Shown: one piece after another, positions 1 to 4,724 of the stretch
How the letters are laid out: the number at the start of each line of letters is the position of its first letter
Position numbering within the stretch: the first letter of the stretch is position 1
NCBI GenBank assembly: GCA_030626685.1
Contig: DAOUTL010000079.1
Span: 1-6,402 of the forward strand
Source: Candidatus Bathyarchaeota archaeon
GTDB taxonomy: Archaea > Thermoproteota > Bathyarchaeia > Bathyarchaeales > Bathycorpusculaceae
Length of the DNA: 6,402 nucleotides
Direction: 5' to 3'
Position numbers and translations under genes: made by a program
The notes under the pieces: model-generated
What the model saw: the letters and a program-made list of their open reading frames with translations, nothing else
The model's database searches: none
What the model was told of the DNA's origin: nothing

Positions 1-291
1 ATTCTTCTAGGGTGATTGGTAGGACACCGGTCACGTGGGGATTTCTCTGGCGGTTTAAGCCTCTAGAGTCCCGCCGTGACCCACACGCTGAAGTTTTAGG
101 ATGCGTTTAACCCATGCAGCTACTTCGTGGCTTGTTGGACCGGCTGGTTTATCCAGGTTGATAACGCCGTATTTTATGTATTCTTCAGCCGGTCTTTCCT
201 CTGGTTTATGACCGTAGCGGGGATTTGTCTTATCCTCAGCTTTCACCAATAGTGTACGTTCAATTTCCCATGGAGCAACCGTTCTAGGCAT
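1..291 (-). CDS. cbf5: Cbf5/TruB-family RNA pseudouridine synthase, 5' part, split by a 20-nt archaeal intron (exons 291-63 and 42-1)
   Basis: Catalytic subunit of archaeal H/ACA ribonucleoproteins, which converts uridine to pseudouridine in rRNA and can act on tRNA U55. Exon 1 gives an N-terminus typical of archaeal Cbf5 (YGVINLDKPAGPTSHEVAAW around residues 41-60, then VGHGGTL at about 70-76). The unspliced frame reads GGTLEA then stops at 55-57. In another frame, 40-1 continues with PHVTGVLPITLEE, the conserved next block. Removing 62-43 joins them as GHGGTLDPHVTGVLP, matching the family motif GTLDPKVTG and supplying the catalytic Asp from a codon split 1+2. The gene runs off the left edge, so the rest of the catalytic domain and the PUA domain are not visible. 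ATG at 291 is chosen because MPRTVAPWE fits the family; GGAG lies at 308-305, a rather long 13 nt upstream. A simple frameshift pseudogene is less likely because of the exact bulge-helix-bulge. Confidence 0.93.
43..62 (-). other. Archaeal pre-mRNA intron (20 nt) with bulge-helix-bulge splice motif in cbf5
   Basis: On the minus strand GGGA (72-69) pairs with UCCC (41-38); CUCU (68-65) pairs with AGAG (48-45), a 4-bp central helix. It is flanked by two 3-nt bulges on opposite strands, AGA (64-62) and AAA (44-42). The intron is closed by GGC (61-59) with GCC (51-49) over a 7-nt loop. Outside, GGUCACG (81-75) pairs perfectly with CGUGACC (35-29) across a 2x2 internal loop. This is the canonical substrate of the archaeal splicing endonuclease EndA. 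Cutting each bulge after its second base removes 62-43 and joins CUAG to AUCC, giving Leu-Asp-Pro in frame. Introns in cbf5 are known from Crenarchaeota; this one is very short. Confidence 0.88.
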
Positions 292-330
292 GTTAAATAC
301 TACACTCCTACAATGTAGAAAAAGGATTAG

Positions 331-339
331 AAGTATAAG
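331..339 (-). promoter_or_regulatory. Probable TATA box of cbf5
   Basis: The minus strand reads CTTATACTT about 40-48 nt upstream of the cbf5 ATG at 291. Transcription would begin near 308-312, giving a short leader. The box partly overlaps the 14-bp repeat at 336-349, so cbf5 may rely on this promoter now that it is separated from rpl14e. Confidence 0.4.
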
Positions 340-349
340 AGTTTAAACC
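336..349. repeat. 14-bp direct repeat, cbf5-side copy (putative att site)
   Basis: TAAGAGTTTAAACC is repeated without mismatch at 4725-4738, where it covers the last codon and stop of rpl14e. This copy lies just upstream of cbf5 and 31 bp from the end of the integrase remnant. Direct repeats copying the 3' end of a host gene, with an integrase gene beside one of them, are the usual mark of tyrosine-recombinase integration. The repeat is short and AT-rich, so it is supportive rather than conclusive. Confidence 0.6.
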
Positions 350-360
350 TGAAATCCTGC

Positions 361-372
361 GTTTAAACCGGA
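361..372. repeat. Second partial copy of the rpl14e 3' end (GTTTAAACCGGA)
   Basis: These 12 bases equal 4730-4741, that is the last codons and stop of rpl14e read on the other strand. Together with 336-349 there are two overlapping-type copies of the rpl14e 3' end 25 bp apart at this end of the inserted region. It could be a recombinase arm site, a trace of a second integration, or chance. Confidence 0.35.
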
Positions 373-379
373 TACTTGG

Positions 380-926
380 CTATGCGTTAAACCTCTTAGG
401 TTTTCTGTAGACATGAATACCTTGGACCTCGTCGAACTTTTCAAAGCCCACTGCCGCAAGCTGTTTGGCTTCCTCTACTGTGGTGGCTGTGGCAACGTCA
501 AACTCGTCGTCTTTGAAGTGAATCATGTGGATGTACTTCATGGTGTTCTCGATTCTTTTGTGACGCAGCAGCTTCTTGACTGCTAAGACGTTTCCGTTGG
601 TGTAGTGGGCAATCATGGTTCCACCCCAATGTCTAAACGTTCTAAAAGACATTGCTAACAGCCTTGGATTCTGCAGGTTTCTGGCGGCTCTTTTCTTTAC
701 CTCCTGGAAGCACCTGTACATGGCTCCATTCTGTCTTCAGCATCTTAACCATGGCATCGTAGGCGTAGACCGCAAGCATTTTTGTTCCTTTTTTCCACGG
801 CTGCTTGGCGATGACTGGTTTGACGTGTTCGGGGTCCAGTAGGTTTGCACCGCATTTGGCGAGTCGACGTATGAGTTTTGGGTATGCACTATTTTCGCAG
901 TAGCCTTCTTTTTCAAGCCAAGCCAT
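380..926 (-). pseudogene. Archaeal tyrosine recombinase (integrase) with internal deletion and frameshift
   Basis: Two fragments in different frames meet near 722. Positions 926-723 encode a core-binding domain (MAWLEKEGY, RRLAKCGANLLDPEHVK, KGTKMLAVYAYDAMVKML). Positions 721-380 encode the C-terminal catalytic part (NLQNPRLLAMSFRTFRHW, KKLLRHKRIENTMKYIHM, then the TVEEAKQLAAVGFEKFDEV tail typical of archaeal integrases). In the C fragment the catalytic Arg30, His54 and nucleophile Tyr63 remain, but the His of the HxxR box is Arg27. About 100 residues in the middle, including the first catalytic Arg and the Lys, are missing compared with the usual length near 280-300. The N frame stays open to 983 without a start codon, so the 5' end is uncertain. 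It lies beside the putative att repeat, as an element's own integrase would. It must be inactive. Confidence 0.85.
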
Positions 927-945
927 GGGATAAATCCTCTTAAAC

Positions 946-964
946 GTTCTTATAGTGTTCTTAT
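946..964. repeat. Tandem GTTCTTAT direct repeat in front of the integrase remnant
   Basis: GTTCTTAT occurs at 946-953 and again at 957-964, offset by 11 bp, about one helical turn. The spacing suits a protein binding one DNA face, such as an operator or recombinase arm site, but it may also be coding remnant of the integrase N-terminus. Confidence 0.35.
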
Positions 965-983
965 TTAGAATGCTATCTTCTTG

Positions 984-995
984 CTAGCGCGCTAG
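984..995. promoter_or_regulatory. 12-bp perfect palindrome, candidate operator of the MFS gene
   Basis: CTAGCGCGCTAG is fully self-complementary and ends 5 bp before the TATA-like box at 1001-1008 in the gap between the divergent integrase remnant and MFS gene. A dimeric regulator bound here would block or assist transcription factor B. No regulator gene is seen nearby. Confidence 0.35.
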
Positions 996-1000
996 TGAGT

Positions 1001-1008
1001 CTTATAAG
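1001..1008 (+). promoter_or_regulatory. Probable TATA box of the MFS gene
   Basis: CTTATAAG is centred about 52 nt upstream of the MFS start, so transcription would begin near 1030 and leave a leader of about 27 nt. AAGGG at 1037-1041 is a weak ribosome binding site, 15 nt from the ATG at 1057. Confidence 0.4.
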
Positions 1009-1056
1009 GGTGAATTTGGTTTAGAATTGAAATCTTAAGGGTTAATGTGATGTTGG

Positions 1057-2355
1057 ATGAGGCGTTCGGAGATTTACTCGGCCAGCGTGATCGTGTTGTC
1101 TTTAACTTCTCTCATTGAGAACTTGGCTGGGGCATTACCTGCCTCTTACTTCCCCTATTACGCGACTTCTCTGGGTGCTGAAGTGTGGTTTATAGGCGTG
1201 TTCATGGCTGCCTTCATGGCTACAAGTGCAACGCTCTCTTCTCCTCTGGGAAGCCTTTCGGATAGGGTCGGCAGGAAGAAGCTAATTCAGGCTGGACTGC
1301 TGGCTGATGTCTTCCTGGGCACGCTGACAGGGTTTGCTCCGAACTGGCATATGCTGCTTGTTCTCAGAGCCTTGAACGGGATAGCCACAGCGGCTGTCCG
1401 CCCAGCAGCGGAAGCTTCCTTGATCGACCAGGTTTCTAAAAGGCGGAGGGGTGAAGCCTTAGGTTTCTTCTTGACCTTAACTATGGTGGGGTGGTTTGTA
1501 GGGCCCGTCTTCGGCGGGACTGTTCAGTTCATGTCAGAAAGCGTTTTGGGATTGTCTCTGGAGGAAAGTTATAGAATTCCCTTTTTCGTGGATTCCTTGT
1601 TGTCTTTGATTGCCATTGGACTGGTGGCTTGGAAAGTCGAAGAGACGAGAGGGGAGAGAGTTGTCTCAAAGAGGGGGGAGGTCACAGAAGAAGACGACGA
1701 CGTTGAGCTCACAAGACGGAGTCTGCGTTCCATAAGAGTCTTGTACGTTACTACGATGACCAACGGTTTTGCGGTGGGCTTCATCGCTCCGGTCGGCGTC
1801 CTCTTCTTAGGCGAGATCTTCGGCGCGATCCCCTTCCAGATAGGAATTATCCTTTCCGTGTCTGGGCTTGTAGGGATACTGTGCAACTTCTTCGCTGGAA
1901 AATTGGCGGACAGGTGGGGTAGGAAGCCGGTGATAGCCATCGGAAGCCTATCTTCAAGGGTTGGGTCGATCATTTTGCCGTTCACCTCTGACCTCTGGCA
2001 GGCAACCGGGATTATGGTGCTTCGGTCTCTCGGGATTAATGTGAGCATGCCTGCTGGAAGGGCTTTGAGAGCAGATCTTGTCCCCGAGAAGGTAAGGGGT
2101 AAGCTCTTCGGAAGGTTCAACGCGCTCTTCGATGCAGGCATGATCGCCGGCGTGCTCATAGGACCGTGGCTGTTCGACGCCTTCCGCCTTCAAAAGTTCG
2201 TGATCAAACCGCTAAACCTAACAGTTAGAGGCGTAGGAACACCATTCTTCATAAGCGGAGCAATGGGAATAATAGCCCTAACCATCCTACTCATCTTCGT
2301 AAAAGAACCGAAAAAAGAAACGCTCAAACCCAAAAACCGATATACAAGAGCATAG
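1057..2355 (+). CDS. Major facilitator superfamily (MFS) transporter, 12 membrane segments
   Basis: Membrane carrier of 432 residues, the normal MFS length, moving a small solute across the cytoplasmic membrane, probably by ion coupling. Both halves carry the loop 2-3 signature: GSLSDRVGRKK at 65-75 and GKLADRWGRK at 281-290, the repeat expected from the two six-helix bundles. Hydrophobic segments are clear at about 8-30, 43-62, 77-95, 98-117, 134-157, 175-192, 227-250, 260-280, 290-308, 315-333, 355-373 and 396-415. A charged cytoplasmic loop (about 194-225, with EEDDDVE) separates the halves. The substrate cannot be told; drug or metabolite efflux is a guess. ATG at 1057 is the first in-frame start after a stop at 1048. 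From about residue 380 codon use turns to A-ending codons (ATA, CTA, GTA, AAA), unlike the first 1.1 kb, and the last codons run into an integrase remnant. Confidence 0.9.
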   Translation: MRRSEIYSASVIVLSLTSLIENLAGALPASYFPYYATSLGAEVWFIGVFMAAFMATSATLSSPLGSLSDRVGRKKLIQAGLLADVFLGTLTGFAPNWHMLLVLRALNGIATAAVRPAAEASLIDQVSKRRRGEALGFFLTLTMVGWFVGPVFGGTVQFMSESVLGLSLEESYRIPFFVDSLLSLIAIGLVAWKVEETRGERVVSKRGEVTEEDDDVELTRRSLRSIRVLYVTTMTNGFAVGFIAPVGVLFLGEIFGAIPFQIGIILSVSGLVGILCNFFAGKLADRWGRKPVIAIGSLSSRVGSIILPFTSDLWQATGIMVLRSLGINVSMPAGRALRADLVPEKVRGKLFGRFNALFDAGMIAGVLIGPWLFDAFRLQKFVIKPLNLTVRGVGTPFFISGAMGIIALTILLIFVKEPKKETLKPKNRYTRA

Positions 2356-2849
2356 CAGTTTCGATAGTGCAGTCAGGTCTAAGCATTTCAGACCTGCTGG
2401 CTTTAACCTACGGCGACATTAAAGAAGAGTTTGAAGCTGGAATAACTCCGCTATGTTTGGACTTGATACGTATCAAAACCGACACTCCGCATCTAACTTT
2501 CCTTGGCGAATGGGGCGTAACTATGCTTAGGTAATACCTTGCAGACAAGCAGTTGAAACCGCATGATCCCATATACCTAATCACGTCTAGGGCTGTTGAC
2601 AAGTGTTTCGAAAGATTTGGCAGAAAATTTGTTGGTGTATATGGTGGAAACTGTCCGACACGCCCACACAGCTTTAGAGCCGCATTCCGCACCATACTAG
2701 GCGATCACAAAGTAGACCCTCTCTACATCGAGTTTTGGATAGGACACGCCGTGCCAGAACAGCAACGAGTTTACGTCAGCAAAAGTTGAGAGGGATGGAG
2801 GCAAACATACAAAGAACAAGCCGAACCATGGCTAACACCTCCAACGTGA
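2349..2849 (+). pseudogene. Truncated tyrosine recombinase (integrase) with two in-frame stop codons
   Basis: Read through the stops, one frame gives SIAVSIVQSGLSISDLLAL, then TYGDIKEEFEAG, the RPHSFRAAFRTILGDHKVDP block, EFWIGHAVPEQQRVYVSKS and a tail EGWRQTYKEQAEPWLTPPT. This is the catalytic domain of an archaeal integrase subfamily different from the one at 380-926. The HxxR box (HSFR), the later GH and the likely Tyr nucleophile (VYV) are kept. Stops are TAA at 2532-2534 and TGA at 2787-2789; the second is a likely CGA-to-TGA change, since SREGWRQTY would be expected. The N-terminal core-binding domain is absent, the homology starting inside the last codons of the MFS gene. A shorter piece starting with TTG at 2553 is open but lacks the first half of the domain. 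Inactive remnant. Confidence 0.8.
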
Positions 2850-2861
2850 CAGCGAGTTTTG

Positions 2862-2889
2862 TCTTCTGTTAACAGCGACTAACAGAAGA
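2862..2889. repeat. 10-bp perfect inverted repeat (hairpin, 8-nt loop) after the integrase remnant
   Basis: TCTTCTGTTA at 2862-2871 is the exact complement of TAACAGAAGA at 2880-2889. The left arm runs into a smaller palindrome CTGTTAACAG (2866-2875). CTCTTTTAG follows at 2892-2900. It could be a transcript end of the plus strand or a recombination site. The rest of the 2850-3046 gap shows no gene. Confidence 0.45.
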
Positions 2890-3011
2890 AGCTCTTTTAG
2901 TAGCAGAATCGAAACCTGTTAACATACAAAACAAAAACCAGCAGATATTACTCGTCTGGATTACCGCTAGTGATCATATCTTCATAGCCTAATTCGCTAA
3001 AACCACGTAAA

Positions 3012-3019
3012 TTTTAAAT
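3012..3019 (+). promoter_or_regulatory. Probable TATA box of the small nuclease-like / DUF2283 pair
   Basis: TTTTAAAT lies about 40 nt before the preferred TTG start at 3056, placing transcription start near 3041-3044 and leaving a very short leader holding AAGG at 3043-3046. Confidence 0.4.
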
Positions 3020-3055
3020 GTTACCCGCTAAACCCTTGATTTAAGGTTGCTGCTA

Positions 3056-3370
3056 TTGAGCGTTACAGCGTTTAACGGAACTAAAGTTTTGCTTACAGAA
3101 GAAAGATGGAAGCATATAGTTTTAAGGCATCCAGAAATGGAGAACAAATTACCCCTTATTTTGGACACTGTAGCCAATCCAGATGAAGTATACATTGACC
3201 TTGCAGGAGCATTCCACGCATTGAAAAGGCTGTTAGGCGAAGTATCTGACTACCTTATAGTGATCTATTACAAAGAAAATAGAGAAGGCTATATAAGAAC
3301 CGCTTTCTACACAAGTTATGGAAGGAAAGATAGGAGGTATAAGCAATTCAAAAAGTTGAAACCCTCTTAG
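3056..3370 (+). CDS. Small PBECR-like (barnase-EndoU-colicin-RelE-type) putative nuclease
   Basis: A protein of about 104 residues. The pattern LTEERWKHIVLRHPEM, a central NPDEVY and a C-terminal YLIVIYYKEN...GYIRTAFYTS matches small prophage and toxin-type proteins I associate with the PBECR nuclease-fold group. The conserved Arg-His of RHPEM and the late aromatic/Thr strand would be active-site candidates. RNase activity is inferred from the fold family, not shown. I prefer TTG at 3056 because AAGG (3043-3046) is 9 nt upstream; TTG at 3047 would leave no room for it. The next gene, a DUF2283 protein, starts inside its 3' end, so the two are co-transcribed and probably act together, like a toxin with its partner. 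It has no signal peptide or membrane segment. Could equally be a non-toxic accessory protein of unknown role. Confidence 0.6.
   Translation: MSVTAFNGTKVLLTEERWKHIVLRHPEMENKLPLILDTVANPDEVYIDLAGAFHALKRLLGEVSDYLIVIYYKENREGYIRTAFYTSYGRKDRRYKQFKKLKPS
3332..3338 (+). promoter_or_regulatory. Strong Shine-Dalgarno for the DUF2283 gene
   Basis: AGGAGGT inside the 3' end of the upstream gene, 7 nt before the ATT codon at 3346. It is the strongest ribosome binding site in the window and the main reason to believe the non-standard start, though the same bases also encode Arg-Arg-Tyr upstream. Confidence 0.55.
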
Positions 3371-3600
3371 ACATAGACATCAAAGAAGCCCTAAAGAAAA
3401 TAGAAAAGAAATACGGGATAAAGCTGCCGAGGAAAGTTATCACATTAGATTATGGAGACGATGTCGGAGACCTATTCATAAGATTCAAACATGCAAAAAC
3501 AACGCATGGAGAACCAACAAAAGACGGGCAAGTAATCCTACACTACGACGAAAAGGGGGAAATAGCAGCAGTAGAAATCCTAAACATAACATCCATCTGA
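3346..3600 (+). CDS. DUF2283 family protein, apparent ATT start
   Basis: About 84 residues: an N-terminal segment (VETLLDIDIKEALKKIEKKY), then the DUF2283 core LPRKVITLDYGDDVGDLFIRFK, ending in HYDEKGEIAAVEILN. Function of the family is unknown; members often sit next to small toxin-like genes, as here. The frame opens after TAA at 3340-3342 and holds no ATG, GTG or TTG before the conserved core. Yet AGGAGGT at 3332-3338, a perfect Shine-Dalgarno, stands 7 nt before an ATT codon at 3346. I therefore place the start at ATT, which is unusual. Alternatives are -1 frameshifting from the upstream gene at the A-run near 3350 (giving a fusion), or a single-base indel. It overlaps the upstream gene by 25 bases, which suggests coupled translation. 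Confidence 0.72.
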   Translation: MQKVETLLDIDIKEALKKIEKKYGIKLPRKVITLDYGDDVGDLFIRFKHAKTTHGEPTKDGQVILHYDEKGEIAAVEILNITSI

Positions 3601-4015
3601 CACACACTTACACATACACAACATTTCATAAACTGAACTTTCCCTCTCGATACCACACTTTTACACAATTTTAAGAAAAATCAAAATAAGCACTTTAAAA
3701 TCTCGCTAAAGAGAATCGAAGGTGCGAACGCTTACGTTTTTCTCAATAAAAACAACGATTCAGCCAACTGCACCACCGCCTCCACCACCCCCATAACATA
3801 TTCTTAACAGAGCATCATTCTGCTCTTCGAACCCCACCACTACCTACACAAAATCCTCAGAAACCCTCATCATCCAAGCTTTTAAGGATTTAACAGGTAG
3901 TTTTAAATGTTCTGTTAAGAGAAACTAAATATTCTGCAACATCCAAACGTAACCGCTCAGGTTACAACCCCCATATGCGCAAAGATTTTATATAGTATAG
4001 AACAAAGCTCAAATT
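3601..4015. other. Non-coding spacer of about 400 bp, C/A-rich, with small inverted repeats
   Basis: No credible gene on either strand. It begins with a CA-rich run, then a C-rich stretch (about 3760-3793, CCACC-type triplets). AGAGCA (3809-3814) faces TGCTCT (3821-3826) over a 6-nt loop, and TAACAG (3891-3896) faces CTGTTA (3912-3917). The end carries the promoter of the tautomerase gene. No tRNA could be folded from it by eye. Confidence 0.6.
3987..3994 (+). promoter_or_regulatory. TATA box of the tautomerase gene
   Basis: TTTATATA is centred 26 nt before the ATG at 4016, the usual archaeal TATA-to-start distance. The transcript is therefore probably leaderless, which agrees with the lack of any Shine-Dalgarno. 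Confidence 0.6.
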
Positions 4016-4219
4016 ATGCCAATTGTCCACGTAAATGTATGGAAGGGATTCTCAAACGAGGCTAAGAAGAAGGTTGTAGCAGGCATAACTAAGGTTTTCA
4101 CTGAAATGGGCATTCCCACAGAAGCAGTTGAAGTTGTGATCCATGAGATTCCAATGGAAAACTGGGGAGTTGGCGGAGAACAAGCCAGCGAGAAACTCAA
4201 ACACATAAAAATACCGTGA
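4016..4219 (+). CDS. 4-oxalocrotonate tautomerase (4-OT) family protein
   Basis: A 67-residue cytosolic enzyme of the tautomerase superfamily; members form trimers or hexamers and use the N-terminal proline, freed by Met removal, as general base. Here Met-Pro starts the protein (MPIVHVNVWKGFSNEAKKK), the beta-alpha-beta fold can be read through IPTEAVEVVIHEI, and the hallmark hairpin GVGG near residue 53 is present. In classic 4-OT, Arg11 and Arg39 bind and activate the oxalocrotonate. Here the aligned residues are Phe and Glu, and Phe50 is Trp, so the classic substrate is unlikely and the true reaction is unknown. No aromatic-degradation genes lie nearby. The C-terminal tail after GGEQASE is slightly longer than in the reference enzyme. 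The start is fixed by the leaderless TATA spacing and by Pro1. Confidence 0.9.
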   Translation: MPIVHVNVWKGFSNEAKKKVVAGITKVFTEMGIPTEAVEVVIHEIPMENWGVGGEQASEKLKHIKIP

Positions 4220-4269
4220 GAAAGCATATGGCGCTTTGCCCACAGAGCCCAGCCTCGGAAAAATAATAC

Positions 4270-4421
4270 ATGCGCCTTTTCGGAGCCAAGCGCCTTCGGG
4301 GAGAACTTCAGGTAAATGAAGTCTAAGGATTGGAGATTACAGGATTATCTACGTAATAGATGAACATGGGAAAACGGTCATACTCTATAACGTGAGTCAT
4401 AGAAAAGCAGCATACCAATGA
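4270..4421 (+). pseudogene. RelE/ParE-type toxin remnant (C-terminal half, frameshifted)
   Basis: The frame ending at TGA 4419-4421 gives SLRIGDYRIIYVIDEHGKTV then ILYNVSHRKAAYQ, the C-terminal core of RelE/ParE mRNA-interferase or gyrase-toxin relatives, with the usual Arg of GDYRIIY and the His-Arg of HRK. The preceding piece, AKRLRGEL (about 4285-4309), resembles the L-x-G-x-L stretch just before it but is in a different frame and runs into a stop at 4324-4326; the main frame also has TGA at 4317-4319. The N-terminal helices and an antitoxin gene are missing. A dead gene, showing that a toxin-antitoxin module once sat in this element. Confidence 0.7.
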
Positions 4422-4461
4422 CCACACAAACTCTTCCGAAACAGCAAAGAATCCTTAATTC

Positions 4462-4490
4462 ACCTTTTTCAACCTTTTCAAGCCTTTTTT
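4462..4490 (+). terminator. Oligo-T terminator region, three tandem CCTTTT units
   Basis: Three consecutive 10-bp units CCTTTTTCAA, CCTTTTCAAG and CCTTTTTTAG lie downstream of the toxin remnant. Runs of five or more T are the usual archaeal termination signal, and several in a row would stop plus-strand transcription from the tautomerase promoter. Confidence 0.45.
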
Positions 4491-4631
4491 AGACTGAATC
4501 CAACGTAAACTAAGCCTTTTTAAAGTTGCGTTTTTGAAAACAAGCTTGAAACTGACTTATCAAAAAATAGGGGGATGAGTAGGCTAAAACGATAGGGAGG
4601 TATCATTTCAGCTTGATTTCAGCCTTGCTGA

Positions 4632-4668
4632 TTTGGGTACCGTAAAATTTTTTTCTTTGGTACCCAAA
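4632..4668. repeat. 10-bp perfect inverted repeat with a T-rich 17-nt loop
   Basis: TTTGGGTACC (4632-4641) and GGTACCCAAA (4659-4668) are exact complements. It stands about 65 bp beyond the rpl14e stop, so it could mark the 3' end of the rpl14e transcript or stabilise it. Alternatively it is a structure belonging to the inserted element's end. The T-run is in the loop, so it is not a standard intrinsic terminator. Confidence 0.45.
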
Positions 4669-4724
4669 AGGAAGCCGCTTCCAGAAAAGGGGAACTTGTG
4701 GGGATATCGCCAGCCTTTCAGTGT

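Noticed and set aside
43..62. Reading the cbf5 interruption as a frameshift mutation or a sequencing error.
   Set aside because: The interruption coincides exactly with a canonical bulge-helix-bulge and its removal rebuilds the GTLDP active site; a random indel would not do both.
1569..2159. Long minus-strand open frame (196 codons) inside the MFS gene.
   Set aside because: The plus strand encodes a clear MFS transporter with both signature motifs; the reverse frame has no family pattern.
2408..2695. Minus-strand open frame over the second integrase remnant.
   Set aside because: The plus strand shows consistent integrase motifs through this stretch; the reverse reading is the shadow.
3827..3836. 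TTCGAACCCC resembling a tRNA T-arm.
   Set aside because: No acceptor, D-arm or anticodon arm can be folded around it on either strand.
3857..3873. A C-box-like ATGATGA on the minus strand followed by CTGA, as in a C/D box guide RNA.
   Set aside because: Only 6 bases lie between the two boxes, too few for a guide, and no good terminal stem or second box pair was found.
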